Below are positions 8,357 through 16,761 of a DNA stretch of 64,000 nt, piece by piece; the first letter of the stretch is position 1, and every line of letters starts with the position of its first letter. The notes beneath the pieces are model-generated. The model was not told where the DNA came from. It did no database searches and saw only the letters and a program-made list of their open reading frames with translations. The DNA is taken from NCBI GenBank assembly GCA_036504445.1, contig DASXVE010000025.1, positions 289,955-353,954 of the forward strand, given 5' to 3'. The translations under genes were made by a program, and so were the position numbers. Source of the stretch: Candidatus Aquicultor sp. GTDB taxonomy: Bacteria > Actinomycetota > Aquicultoria > Aquicultorales > Aquicultoraceae.

Positions 8357-9280
8357 GTGGCGAACGAGTACGATGTAGTAATTATCGGCGGTGGTCCGGC
8401 GGGGCTTTCAGCCGGTATCTATGCAGCCCGCTCGATGCTTCGAGTGAAGCTGTTTGAAAAGGAAGTCGTTGGCGGACAAGCATCCATAACAGACATTATT
8501 GAGAATTACCCTGGTTTTACCGAGGGTATTTCGGGGTTAGAGCTCACCGATATGATGCGCGAACAAGCGCAAAAATTCGGTCTTGAAATCGGCTTAGCCG
8601 ATGTGACATCGGTCGATTTCAGTAATCCGGAGAAAAAAATAACAACAACCGATGGCGAGCACAGCGCCAAGGCGATCATCGTTGCGAGCGGGCTTCGCCC
8701 CAGCAAGCTTGATGTGCCCGGTGCAGCCGAGTTGACCGGCCGCGGCATCTCATACTGCGCAACATGTGACGGCCCGTTTTTCCGGAACAAGCGTGTTATC
8801 GTAATCGGCGGCGGAAATTCCGCCGTTGAGGAAGCGCTCTATCTTACAAAGTTTACAAGTAAGGTGACCATAGTTCACCGGCGCGACCAGCTTCGGGCTG
8901 ACAAAATCGTGCAAGACCGCGCGTTTAAGAACGAAAAGGTAGATTTCCTATGGGATTCGATAATCAGCGCAGTCCACGGGGATAACGTTGTAACCGGAGT
9001 AACGGTGAAAAACGTAAAAACAGGTCAAGAATCCGAGGTCGAGACCGATGGTATATTTGTATTCGTCGGTAACCTCCCCAATACGGAAATCGTCGACGGC
9101 CACATTGATCTTGACGAAAAAGGATACATACTTACTGATGATTTACTGACGACATCGAACCCGGGCGTTTTTGCTGCGGGCGACGTCAGACATAACCAAC
9201 TTAAGCAAGTTGTATGGGCAGCAGCGGAAGGCGCCCTGGCCGCCGTATCCGCGGAAAAATACCTAGAAGGCCAGCAATAG
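8357..9280 (+). CDS. trxB: thioredoxin-disulfide reductase
   Basis: 307 residues, standard size for the low-molecular-weight enzyme. It has FAD-binding GGGPAGLSAGIYAARS, the redox-active SYCATCDGPFF (Cys-Ala-Thr-Cys), an NADPH-binding GGGNSAVEEALYL, HRRDQLRAD, and the C-terminal GVFAAGDV motif. It moves electrons from NADPH to thioredoxin in the cytosol. The GTG at 8357 is the start. It is co-transcribed with the PIN-TPR gene upstream and trxA downstream (16 bases). In an anaerobe this pair would serve disulfide reduction and repair after oxygen exposure. Confidence 0.96.
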   Translation: MANEYDVVIIGGGPAGLSAGIYAARSMLRVKLFEKEVVGGQASITDIIENYPGFTEGISGLELTDMMREQAQKFGLEIGLADVTSVDFSNPEKKITTTDGEHSAKAIIVASGLRPSKLDVPGAAELTGRGISYCATCDGPFFRNKRVIVIGGGNSAVEEALYLTKFTSKVTIVHRRDQLRADKIVQDRAFKNEKVDFLWDSIISAVHGDNVVTGVTVKNVKTGQESEVETDGIFVFVGNLPNTEIVDGHIDLDEKGYILTDDLLTTSNPGVFAAGDVRHNQLKQVVWAAAEGALAAVSAEKYLEGQQ

Positions 9281-9296
9281 AAAGGAGTGCTGTCAT

Positions 9297-9623
9297 ATGG
9301 CAGGTAACGTACTAGAAGTAAGTGAACAGTCGTGGGGCACAGAGGTTATCAACGCAGGCAAACCCGTTCTGGTAGATTTTTGGGCAGCCTGGTGTGGACC
9401 GTGCCGCATGGTAGCGCCTGTTATCGAAGAGCTGGCGAGCGAATACGCTGACAAGATCAAAGTCGTTAAGCTTAATGTCGATGACAATCAAGCTATTTCA
9501 ACCCAGTATCAAGTAATGAGCATACCAACGTTTGCCGTGTTTCAAAACGGTGCGCTTAAGAAGCGCTTTGTGGGCGCGATGCCGAAGGAAGGCTTCGTCA
9601 AAGAACTCGCAGAGTGGCTCTAG
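9297..9623 (+). CDS. trxA: thioredoxin
   Basis: 108 residues with the WCGPC active site inside FWAAWCGPCRMVAPV and the cis-proline region SIPTFAVFQNG. It is the general protein-disulfide reductant and partner of TrxB encoded 16 bases upstream; an AAAGGAG ribosome-binding site precedes the ATG at 9297. DUF3842 follows after nine bases, so the operon continues into the metal-handling genes. Confidence 0.96.
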   Translation: MAGNVLEVSEQSWGTEVINAGKPVLVDFWAAWCGPCRMVAPVIEELASEYADKIKVVKLNVDDNQAISTQYQVMSIPTFAVFQNGALKKRFVGAMPKEGFVKELAEWL

Positions 9624-9632
9624 CTTAAGCAT

Positions 9633-10058
9633 ATGAAAGTACTTGTTGTTGACGGCGCCGGCGGGAGTATCGGTCAGCAAATCATCGCTCGCCTGCGAGA
9701 AAGTCTTCCTGACAGCATAGAGATATTGGCGCTCGGAACGAACGCGATTGCGGCAAGTAACATGATGCGCGCCGGGGCGAACCGCGGTGCGAGCGGCGAG
9801 AACGCCTTCCGTGTTACCGCGCCGGAAGCCGATGTCATTGTCGGTCCCATCTCAATCCTTATTCCTAATGCGTTTATGGGTGAGCTGACACCGGCCATGG
9901 CGGAATACCTCTCGTTATCGAAAGCGAGAAAAGTGCTGCTACCCCTGGCGCAAAACATCGATCTCGTGGGCACAAGCAACCTGCCGCTCCCCCATCTCAT
10001 GGACGAAACAATACGCCTGGTAAGGGCGGCGCTTGGGAGCACGAAAAGCGCAGGGTAG
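9633..10058 (+). CDS. DUF3842 family protein
   Basis: 141 residues with a Rossmann-like opening, VLVVDGAGGSIGQQIIARL, then ALGTNAIAASNMMRAGANRG and VIVGPISILI, which match DUF3842. From memory the family is common in anaerobic Firmicutes and is often found beside cooT and CbiM-type metal transport genes, as it is here; its biochemical role is not known. It is nine bases after trxA and 54 bases before cooT on the same strand. The ATG at 9633 has only a weak ribosome-binding site. Family assignment is good; any nickel or cobalt role is inference from neighbours. Confidence 0.75.
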   Translation: MKVLVVDGAGGSIGQQIIARLRESLPDSIEILALGTNAIAASNMMRAGANRGASGENAFRVTAPEADVIVGPISILIPNAFMGELTPAMAEYLSLSKARKVLLPLAQNIDLVGTSNLPLPHLMDETIRLVRAALGSTKSAG

Positions 10059-10112
10059 CGCAAAAAGCGCTTGGGAGCGCAAAATCAAACCACAAAGCGG
10101 AGGTGCAAGATA

Positions 10113-10304
10113 ATGTGTGAGACTAACGTTTTCGTTGAAAAAGACGGCAAGCAAGAAGTGCTTATGAAAGATGTCGTTTCGATCACACCGGTCGGCGATA
10201 AACTAGTGCTTGTCGATCTCTTTGGCGAGCAAAAGCAAATAAAAGCCGCGTTCAAAGAGCTTAAGCTGCTCGATCACATGGTCGTTCTGACGCCGCTGGA
10301 GTAA
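10113..10304 (+). CDS. cooT: CooT family nickel-binding protein
   Basis: 63 residues starting MCETNVFVEKDG. The Met-Cys start with Cys at position 2 is the nickel ligand of CooT, the small dimeric protein that helps nickel delivery to carbon monoxide dehydrogenase in Rhodospirillum. The rest (DVVSITPVGDKLVLVDLFGE) has the expected beta-rich pattern. I placed the start at 10113 behind CGGAGG; a longer frame to 10071 would hide Cys2 and is less likely. The window encodes CODH/ACS at 32-36 kb, so a nickel partner is expected. It lies between DUF3842 and a His-rich small protein. Confidence 0.85.
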   Translation: MCETNVFVEKDGKQEVLMKDVVSITPVGDKLVLVDLFGEQKQIKAAFKELKLLDHMVVLTPLE

Positions 10305-10370
10305 ATTTTTTAGGCTCAATCTGATAAAATCTGATATAATATTGTAGTAACTGAATATATACTAACCAGG

Positions 10371-10420
10371 CCACGAAGGTCATGCGGAGCGAACTCCGCC
10401 CTGTTCGTGGTTTTCTTTTT
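10371..10420 (+). terminator. two-level hairpin with T tract, terminator or attenuator before the His-tailed gene
   Basis: CCACGAA (10371-10377) pairs with TTCGTGG (10404-10410) and encloses a second hairpin, GCGGAG-CGAA-CTCCGC (10384-10399). TTTTCTTTTT follows. It lies between a TATAAT box (10335-10340) and the start codon at 10439, so it may end the cooT transcript or act as a conditional terminator in the leader of the metal genes. Confidence 0.6.
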
Positions 10421-10438
10421 CACTGGAGGTGGAGTTGT

Positions 10439-10681
10439 ATGTGTCAAAACGGCTTTAACAGCGCCGATTATAAACTGGCGATCCATCAACTAACGGAACA
10501 AACAAAGGTCATAAAGACGAGTAGCGAGCAGTGGGCTCGTCTCTCCGGAAGCGTGCATCAAGACGAGCTGTCGGCAAAGCTCGGCGAGGCCGGCGCAAAG
10601 CTGGCGGAAGCAATCGCTATGCTCGATGCGGCTATGGATGCGGCGCACGACCACGGCCACGATCACGTTCATATTTCGTAA
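10439..10681 (+). CDS. small protein with His-rich tail, possible metal-binding accessory
   Basis: 80 residues, MCQNGFNSADYKLAI at the start and HDHGHDHVHIS at the end. The body looks helical and charged. The Met-Cys start recalls CooT, and the tail of alternating His and Asp is a likely Ni/Co/Zn binding site. The ATG at 10439 follows GGAGGTGGAG; a longer frame from 10382 would include the terminator stem and is rejected. It stands between cooT and cbiM. I do not recognise the family; a metal-chaperone or storage role is inferred from the tail and from its position. Confidence 0.65.
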   Translation: MCQNGFNSADYKLAIHQLTEQTKVIKTSSEQWARLSGSVHQDELSAKLGEAGAKLAEAIAMLDAAMDAAHDHGHDHVHIS

Positions 10682-10760
10682 AATCGTCGCTCCGTGGGCG
10701 CTTTGTTTGGCGCCCCATCTTAGCCTCTGGCGCGTGAGCGAAAACACGCTTCGAGGTTCC

Positions 10761-10792
10761 GTTAGTTTGTTGGTTCGAACCCTCAAACTAAC
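10761..10792 (+). promoter_or_regulatory. inverted repeat in the leader of cbiM
   Basis: GTTAGTTTG (10761-10769) pairs with CAAACTAAC (10784-10792); the loop contains the palindrome GGTTCGAACC. A second short stem, GACAC-CGAA-GTGTC, lies near 10830-10842. These sit in the 197-base gap before cbiM. I saw no cobalamin-riboswitch core; an operator or a different metal-sensing RNA is possible. Confidence 0.35.
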
Positions 10793-10878
10793 GTTAGCCG
10801 GAATGCCTAGGATATATCTTCTAGCCGGACACCGAAGTGTCTAAGAAGTGTAAATGCTTTTTAGCGAAAGGAATTGTA

Positions 10879-11790
10879 ATGCATATTCCAGACGGTTTCT
10901 TAGACACAAAAACGTTGGTAACCGCTGCTGCCGCCTCGGGTGCGACGATTGCCTACGCGGTGCGCAAGGCAAACAAAGAATTTGAAGAAAAAGACGCGCC
11001 TCTGATGGGCGTACTTGCGGCGTTTATCTTTGCCGCCCAGATGCTCAACTTCCCCGTCGCAGGCGGGACAAGCGGCCATTTTGTCGGCGGCGCACTCGCG
11101 GCAATTCTTCTTGGCCCCTGGAAAGCGATTCTTGTCATGCTGTCGGTTATAAGCGTACAGGCGCTTCTCTTCGGAGACGGCGGTATCAGCGCGCTCGGGG
11201 CTAATATTTTAAATATGGCGATCCTCTCCCCGCTTGCGGGTTATTGGGTCTACCGGTTAATCTCGCGCAAGAGTGTGACGGGCGGCGCATTTACCGCGGG
11301 CCTCGTTTCAACAATAGTTGCTGCCCTGGCATGCGCCCTTGAGCTCACGGCATCGGGTACCGCGCCGTTTGCAATCGTTGTGCCGCTGATGACGGGCTGG
11401 CACGTCTTGATCGGGCTCGGCGAAGGAGCCATAACCATGGCTACGATTACCTACCTGTTGAAAGTACGCCCTGACCTGGTTAATCGTACCGCGACACCTG
11501 ATAAAGCGAGCCTGGTTGCATTCGGGGGTGTGGCTGCATTTCTCGCGCTCGTGATCTCGCCGTTCGCATCTTCATTCCCAGACGGGCTCGAGCACATAGC
11601 CGAAACGACCGGTTTTATCAACAAAGGCACCAGTCTTTTTTCAGCCTTCATCCCGGGCTACACGATGCCGGGCCTCGGTGAAGGCGGTCTTGCAACCGGT
11701 GTCGCCGGGCTTGTCGGTGTTCTTATTACCATCGGAATCGGCTATGTAATAGCGAAAGCTGTGCGCCGCCGTTCGTCGGTGAGGAGTTAA
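10879..11790 (+). CDS. cbiM: CbiM-type cobalt/nickel ECF transporter substrate component with PDGLE domain
   Basis: 303 residues. The start at ATG 10879 exposes MHIPDGFLD, where Met1 and His2 bind metal in CbiM/NikM proteins; a longer frame from 10837 would bury this. Multiple membrane helices follow (for example PLMGVLAAFIFAAQMLNF, then GGTSGHFVGGALAAILLGPW). The C-terminal part holds a PDGLEHIAE motif and an extra helix, as in the PDGLE/CbiN-like module, so the accessory subunit appears fused. With CbiQ and CbiO it forms an energy-coupling-factor importer for Ni2+ or Co2+. CooT nearby favours nickel, but the pathway also needs cobalt for the corrinoid protein; sequence alone does not decide. 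Confidence 0.9.
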   Translation: MHIPDGFLDTKTLVTAAAASGATIAYAVRKANKEFEEKDAPLMGVLAAFIFAAQMLNFPVAGGTSGHFVGGALAAILLGPWKAILVMLSVISVQALLFGDGGISALGANILNMAILSPLAGYWVYRLISRKSVTGGAFTAGLVSTIVAALACALELTASGTAPFAIVVPLMTGWHVLIGLGEGAITMATITYLLKVRPDLVNRTATPDKASLVAFGGVAAFLALVISPFASSFPDGLEHIAETTGFINKGTSLFSAFIPGYTMPGLGEGGLATGVAGLVGVLITIGIGYVIAKAVRRRSSVRS

Positions 11791-11793
11791 TTC

Positions 11794-12768
11794 TTGCGCG
11801 AAGAGCATGATGCCTTAGACAACAACGATCAACATATGGAGCATGAGACAAACGCTGCAGAGCATGCCGCTCATGAGAACCATGATGCCGGTATTCACCT
11901 GCACGAGCACCAACACGATGGCATCACGCATAAACACGTGCATTACCACCCGGCGCCGCACGAGCCGCAGGAGCCGGAAACGGTTCACGGGCACACGCAT
12001 ACCTATGCGTTCGAGCTCTATGCGTATGCGGATTCGATATTGCACCGCCTGGACGCACGCACAAAAATGATCGCTTTCATCGTGTTTATCTTGGCAATCG
12101 TCATGACACCGATGGCTTCTACGTGGCGGTTCGGGCTGTTCTTGACCTTTATTATCGTCTTATACCGGCTTTCCCGGGTGCCGTTTATCAAATTTGGTTT
12201 GAAACGCTCGCTTGTGGTCGAGCCGGTCGTAATCATAGCCACGCTGTTTCTGGCGTTTATGCCGAATAAACCGCACCCGGCTGCATACGACTTAGGTTTT
12301 ACAACGCTGGCGATCTCAAACGGCGGCTTCTATATCTTTGTAAATGCCATCATAAAATCATGGCTATCAGTGCTGGTTGCGATACTCCTGTACTCGACAA
12401 CGCCTTTCCCGAAGTTCATCAAAGGGCTTGAGCTGATGCGCATGCCTCAGATCCTTACCATGCTCTTTTCGTTTCTCTACCGTTTCATGTGGGTGTTAAC
12501 CGATGAGATCAAACGGATGATGCGTGCCCGCGATGCGCGCGCTTTTGGCGGCGGGCGGCTCTGGCATGTGCACATTATCGGGCAGATGGTCGGCAGCCTC
12601 TTTATCCGAAGTTACGAGCGGGCCGAGCGCATTTATGCAGCGATGGCCGCCCGCGGCTACGATGGGACGATTAAGAGCTTTGATACCCCGGCTCTCACCG
12701 TTCGCGACGCTGCGTTTTCGCTCTTCTTTTTTACGGCGCTCTTCGCTATTCTTATCTGGAGGTTTTGA
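11794..12768 (+). CDS. cbiQ: CbiQ ECF transporter transmembrane component with His-rich N-terminal extension
   Basis: 324 residues, longer than the usual 220-260 because the first 70 residues are a soluble, very His-rich extension (for example AGIHLHEHQHDGITHKHVHY). The CbiQ body follows, with HRLDARTKMIAFIVFILAI at its first helix and two coupling motifs, MMRARDARAFGGGR and AMAARGYDG, that contact the ATPase. It starts at TTG 11794 behind GAGGAG, four bases after cbiM, and is directly followed by cbiO. The extension probably binds metal at the inner face and may buffer it or sense it; that is inference. Confidence 0.92.
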   Translation: MREEHDALDNNDQHMEHETNAAEHAAHENHDAGIHLHEHQHDGITHKHVHYHPAPHEPQEPETVHGHTHTYAFELYAYADSILHRLDARTKMIAFIVFILAIVMTPMASTWRFGLFLTFIIVLYRLSRVPFIKFGLKRSLVVEPVVIIATLFLAFMPNKPHPAAYDLGFTTLAISNGGFYIFVNAIIKSWLSVLVAILLYSTTPFPKFIKGLELMRMPQILTMLFSFLYRFMWVLTDEIKRMMRARDARAFGGGRLWHVHIIGQMVGSLFIRSYERAERIYAAMAARGYDGTIKSFDTPALTVRDAAFSLFFFTALFAILIWRF

Positions 12769-13515
12769 GTGACAGCAGTAATTGATGCGAAACAAATTGC
12801 ATACACCTACCCCGACGGCACGACCGCGCTCAAGGGCATCGATATCACCATTGGATCGGGTGCGCGCGTCGCCTTGCTGGGGCCAAACGGTGCCGGTAAA
12901 TCAACGTTTCTCATGCACTTAAACGGGACCCTTCGCGGCGAAGGCACGCTTCTAATCGACGGCCTCGAGTCGACCAAGGCAAACTTGAAGAAAATTCGCT
13001 CGGCACTGGGTTTGGTTTTTCAAGATCCGGACGACCAGCTATTTCTCACAACTGTTTTTGATGACGTCGCTTTCGGGCCGATCAATCAGGGATTATCACA
13101 GAACGAAGTGCTCAAACATGTCGAGGATGCTCTGACATCGGTAGACATGCTGTGGGCGATCAATAAGAGCGCGCACCACTTAAGCTTTGGGCAGAAAAAA
13201 CGCGTGGCACTCGCCACGGTGCTCGCAATGCATCCGAAGGTATTAGTGCTCGATGAGCCGACCAGCAACCTCGACCCGAGAACACGAAAACGCCTGGAAG
13301 AGCTGCTCCTAAATCTACAGCACACCATGCTGGTTGCAACGCATAACCTCGATTTCGCCTGGCGGGTATGTGAGCGGGCGCTTATTCTCTCGGGCGGCAG
13401 AATTGTGGCCGACGGGCCGACCCGCGAGCTTCTAACCGACGGGCCGCTTTTAGAAGAGCACGGGCTCGAGCTGCCGATGAGCGCAATGCTGTATGGTAGC
13501 AGGGTTGATATGTAG
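12769..13515 (+). CDS. cbiO: CbiO ECF transporter ATP-binding protein
   Basis: 248 residues with all ABC ATPase motifs: Walker A LLGPNGAGKSTFLMHLNG, Q-loop LVFQDPDDQLFLTTVFDDVA, a signature HLSFGQKKRVALAT, Walker B VLVLDEPTSNLD and switch His in VATHNLDFA. The VFQDPDDQLF stretch is typical of cobalt/nickel CbiO. It starts at GTG directly after the cbiQ stop, so translation is coupled. It drives Ni/Co import with CbiM and CbiQ. An 84-base gap separates it from the DUF2520-pan genes. Confidence 0.95.
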   Translation: MTAVIDAKQIAYTYPDGTTALKGIDITIGSGARVALLGPNGAGKSTFLMHLNGTLRGEGTLLIDGLESTKANLKKIRSALGLVFQDPDDQLFLTTVFDDVAFGPINQGLSQNEVLKHVEDALTSVDMLWAINKSAHHLSFGQKKRVALATVLAMHPKVLVLDEPTSNLDPRTRKRLEELLLNLQHTMLVATHNLDFAWRVCERALILSGGRIVADGPTRELLTDGPLLEEHGLELPMSAMLYGSRVDM

Positions 13516-13599
13516 CCAGCGAATAGCCATGCACGTTCAAATCCAGTACAATAACGCGTATTATATTGATTAACCTTATGTTTATTCAGGTGTTTTATA

Positions 13600-14496
13600 A
13601 TGCAACCTAAATATACAATCATAATTGTCGGCGCAGGCAAAGTCGGTACCGCTATCGGCACTTTGCTCCACCAAAAAGACCACCGGATCGTGGCTGCTGC
13701 AGCCGCGCATCAAGCATCGCTTGAAACGACCGGGCGCTACCTGCCGGCAGCATATTTATCGGTTGATCTTCGCGAGATCGCCCGTTACGGTGCGAAAGCG
13801 GATATCATCCTGCTCACGACGCAAGACGACCAGATCCAGCCGACCTGCGAAACGCTTGCCGCCTACGGTACGTTTACGCCGCGGCACACCGTCATGCACA
13901 TGAGCGGTGCGAGCACGCTCGACGTGCTTGCTTCGGCATGTGTTGCGGGGGCCGGTGTTGCGAGTATTCATCCAATTCAATCCTTTGCTTCAGCCGAACT
14001 GGCGATTGAGAAGATACCCGGCTCATATTTCGGGGTAACCGCCGATGACGGGGCGCGCGACGTTGCGCTGGCCGTTGTACGCGATCTGGGTGGTGTTCCC
14101 ATCGACATACAAGACGAAGACAAGGCAATGTACCACGCGGCGGCCTGCATTACATCGAATTATCTCGTGACGCTACTTCACATGGCGGAAAAGGTATATA
14201 ATGCCGCAGGACTACGGGCGGATATCGCGCTTGACGCAATGATGACGCTAATTTCCGGTACGCTCTCAAATATTGAAAAAGTCGGTACAATCGAGGCGCT
14301 TACTGGCCCGATTGCCCGGGGCGATGTTACAATCATTAAACAGCATTTGCAGAGCTTGCGACGCCTCGATGCCAATATCGAGCGTGCTTACCGGGTGCTT
14401 GGCTTACAAACAGTAGATGTTGCGGTTAAGAAAGGTACGCTAAGTGCAGAGAACGCGGCGGAGCTGATCGCTGTTTTAGAGGATAGGAGCTGTTGA
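13600..14496 (+). CDS. Rossmann-fold DUF2520 protein, candidate ketopantoate reductase of the PanG kind
   Basis: 298 residues. N-terminal Rossmann fold with TIIIVGAGKVGTAIGTLLHQ (GxGxxG-like), a central GAGVASIHPIQSFAS block and a C-terminal helical DUF2520 domain (AMYHAAACITSNYLVTLLH). The layout is that of 6-phosphogluconate/ketopantoate-reductase-like enzymes. The stop overlaps the region just before panB and the gene leads a DUF2520-panB-panC-panD operon, which contains every coenzyme A precursor step except a recognisable PanE. I recall that Francisella PanG, an alternative ketopantoate reductase, belongs to a related family. NADPH-dependent reduction of 2-dehydropantoate is thus a good inference but not proven here. 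Confidence 0.75.
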   Translation: MQPKYTIIIVGAGKVGTAIGTLLHQKDHRIVAAAAAHQASLETTGRYLPAAYLSVDLREIARYGAKADIILLTTQDDQIQPTCETLAAYGTFTPRHTVMHMSGASTLDVLASACVAGAGVASIHPIQSFASAELAIEKIPGSYFGVTADDGARDVALAVVRDLGGVPIDIQDEDKAMYHAAACITSNYLVTLLHMAEKVYNAAGLRADIALDAMMTLISGTLSNIEKVGTIEALTGPIARGDVTIIKQHLQSLRRLDANIERAYRVLGLQTVDVAVKKGTLSAENAAELIAVLEDRSC

Positions 14497-14498
14497 TA

Positions 14499-15359
14499 AT
14501 GGATAGAGTCACTGTTCAATCACTGAGAGACATGAAGAAAACCGGCACAAGAATTGCCATGCTTACCTGCTATGATTATTCGTTCGCGCGGATTCTCGAT
14601 GATGCGGGTGTCGACGTTCTCCTCGTCGGTGACTCACTCGGGATGGTAACGCTTGGCCTCGACGATACGTTGCCGGTCACCGTTGAAGACATGGCGCACC
14701 ACACCAAGGCGGTCGTTCGCGGGACAAGACGTGCAATGGTAGTTACCGATATGCCGTTTATGTCATACCAGATATCCGACGAGAAAGCGCTGGAAAATGC
14801 GGCCTACATTATGAAGACAACCGGCACGCACGCGCTTAAGCTCGAAGGCGGAAAACGTATCGCCTCACTGGTTAAAAAGATGACCGACGCCGGGATTCCG
14901 GTAATGGGCCACTTAGGCCTGACACCCCAGTCGGTCCTGCAATTCAGCGGCTACGGATTACAAGCGAGCGGTGTTGACGACGCTAAAGAACTCCTCGAAG
15001 ATTCAATTGCGCTGCAGGAGGCGGGCGCGTTTGCCATCGTCCTCGAGAAAATCCCTGCCGAGCTTGCCGAGCTCGTCACCGCCGGGCTCTCGATACCCAC
15101 AATCGGTATCGGCGCCGGGCCGGCGTGCGACGGTCAAGTGCTGGTCACTAATGACATGCTGGGTATGTATGACAAATTCCTGCCAAAGTTTGTTAAGAAG
15201 TTTGCCAACCTTAAGGCGACTATCGATGAGGCGGTTAAGGACTATATTACTGAGGTTCGCGCTGATGCCTTCCCGGCAAGCGAGCATTCATATCATATGG
15301 ATCAGAACACTCTCAACCGGTTTATGGATGAGATCGACCGGAATTTAAAAGAAGTATAA
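14499..15359 (+). CDS. panB: 3-methyl-2-oxobutanoate hydroxymethyltransferase
   Basis: 286 residues. TCYDYSFARILDDAGVDVLLVGDSLGM at the N-terminus holds metal and substrate ligands; ALKLEGG and MGHLGLTPQSV are further family motifs, with Glu in IVLEKIPAELA. It transfers a one-carbon unit from 5,10-methylene-H4folate to 2-oxoisovalerate to make ketopantoate, linking coenzyme A synthesis to the folate pool of the Wood-Ljungdahl pathway. I chose ATG 14499 (AGGAG nine bases upstream) over TTG 14493, which is too close. It begins two bases after the DUF2520 stop. Confidence 0.96.
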   Translation: MDRVTVQSLRDMKKTGTRIAMLTCYDYSFARILDDAGVDVLLVGDSLGMVTLGLDDTLPVTVEDMAHHTKAVVRGTRRAMVVTDMPFMSYQISDEKALENAAYIMKTTGTHALKLEGGKRIASLVKKMTDAGIPVMGHLGLTPQSVLQFSGYGLQASGVDDAKELLEDSIALQEAGAFAIVLEKIPAELAELVTAGLSIPTIGIGAGPACDGQVLVTNDMLGMYDKFLPKFVKKFANLKATIDEAVKDYITEVRADAFPASEHSYHMDQNTLNRFMDEIDRNLKEV

Positions 15360-15419
15360 GACAATAAGGCACTTAATATGAGTACTGAAGTTTAGCTTTA
15401 GGTGGTAGATACAAATAAT

Positions 15420-16292
15420 ATGCTTACGATAACGACGGTGCGAGAAGTGTGCGAGGCAATCAACGCTGAACGGGCACGCGGGAAAACAATCGGGTTGGTG
15501 CCGACAATGGGATACTTGCATGAAGGGCACCTGACCTTGATGCGTGAGGCAAAACGGCAGGCTGATATTGTGGTGGCCAGTATTTTTGTAAACCCAACGC
15601 AATTCGGCCCGACTGAGGACCTTGATGCCTACCCACGAGACCTTGCCCGAGACGGTACGCTTGCTCAAGACGCCGGTGTCGATGTGCTGTTTGTGCCGGC
15701 GGTGCGAGAGATGTATCCGACGGGCTACTCGACCTATGTCGATGTTGAGGACATAACCGTTGTCTTATGCGGACAGAGCCGGCCCGGGCACTTTCGCGGC
15801 GTTGCAACCGTTGTCACCAAGCTCTTAAATATTGTAGCGCCGGATATCGCCTTTTTCGGCGAGAAAGACTGGCAGCAGCTCGCCGTCATCAAACGGATGG
15901 TGGCTGATCTTAACATGAGCACTGAGATTGTCGGTGTGCCGATAGTGCGCGAACCCGATGGGCTTGCGATGTCGTCCCGCAATACTTATCTCTCGCCCGG
16001 CGAGAGACGTGCCGCCCTTGCGCTCTCCAAATCGCTTGAGCTTGCGCGGGTTTTGGTTGCGGATGGTGTGCGCGATACGGAAATAATCGTAGATAAGATG
16101 CGTGCGATGCTTGCTAATGAATCGCTCACCAACATCGAGTATGTGGAAATTGTAGATCCGGACCGGCTCTCCTCGATCGAGATACTCAGCGGACCGGCTC
16201 TCGTTGCGCTGGCCGTGCGTGTGGGCACAACCAGGTTGATCGATAATGCTCTCATCGGTCAGGACCTTGAAAAAACAGGCGATTTCGTTTAA
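15420..16292 (+). CDS. panC: pantoate-beta-alanine ligase
   Basis: 290 residues with VPTMGYLHEGHLTLM (HIGH-like nucleotide motif), VNPTQFGPTEDLDAYPR, and FFGEKDWQQLAVIKRMV (KMSKS-equivalent region) and SSRNTYLSPGER. It joins pantoate and beta-alanine using ATP. The ATG at 15420 aligns with known PanC starts; a GTG at 15402 would add six residues and cannot be excluded. It lies 60 bases after panB and 20 bases before panD in the same operon. Confidence 0.95.
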   Translation: MLTITTVREVCEAINAERARGKTIGLVPTMGYLHEGHLTLMREAKRQADIVVASIFVNPTQFGPTEDLDAYPRDLARDGTLAQDAGVDVLFVPAVREMYPTGYSTYVDVEDITVVLCGQSRPGHFRGVATVVTKLLNIVAPDIAFFGEKDWQQLAVIKRMVADLNMSTEIVGVPIVREPDGLAMSSRNTYLSPGERRAALALSKSLELARVLVADGVRDTEIIVDKMRAMLANESLTNIEYVEIVDPDRLSSIEILSGPALVALAVRVGTTRLIDNALIGQDLEKTGDFV

Positions 16293-16312
16293 ATTGTGAA
16301 TAGGTGAAATCT

Positions 16313-16702
16313 ATGCAACGCTTTATGCTAAAAAGCAAAATACACAGAGCAACCATAACCGAGGCCAATGTCGATTACATCGGCTCTGTTACTATCGATG
16401 CCGAACTTATGGCGCTCGCAAATATGCTGGAGTATGAGAAAGTTCACGTGGTCAACGTGGATAATGGCGTGCGCCTGGAGACCTACGTAATTGAGGGCGA
16501 GCCCGGCTCGGGGGTTATCTGTTTGAACGGCGCGGCGGCGCGGCTCATGAACCCGGGTGAGCTTATCATCATTCTCTCCTACGCAAATGTCGATGAAGGC
16601 GAGCTTAGCGGCTGGGAGCCGAAGGTGGTCTTCGTCGATGAGAACAACCACCCCTTCCCGTCAGCGGAAGCACTCAAGATTGAATCACCAGACCACGCCT
16701 AA
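16313..16702 (+). CDS. panD: aspartate 1-decarboxylase proenzyme
   Basis: 129 residues. [19 protein letters not shown] opens the protein and the self-cleavage site is Gly24-Ser25 in DYIGSVTID, exactly the usual position, which yields the pyruvoyl group. [19 protein letters not shown] is the conserved later block. It makes beta-alanine for PanC. I chose ATG 16313, seven bases after AGGTG, rather than GTG 16304, because it sets Ser25 in register. Last gene of the pantothenate operon. Confidence 0.96.
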   Translation: MQRFMLKSKIHRATITEANVDYIGSVTIDAELMALANMLEYEKVHVVNVDNGVRLETYVIEGEPGSGVICLNGAAARLMNPGELIIILSYANVDEGELSGWEPKVVFVDENNHPFPSAEALKIESPDHA

Positions 16703-16761
16703 TCTGGGCTTTCCTGCTAGGCGATGTTATGCGACACTGCTTTTAACTGTAAGATCAACGA

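Noticed and set aside
10682..10878. Cobalamin riboswitch before cbiM
   Set aside because: The B12-box core and the receptor stem sequence were not found; only simple inverted repeats are present.
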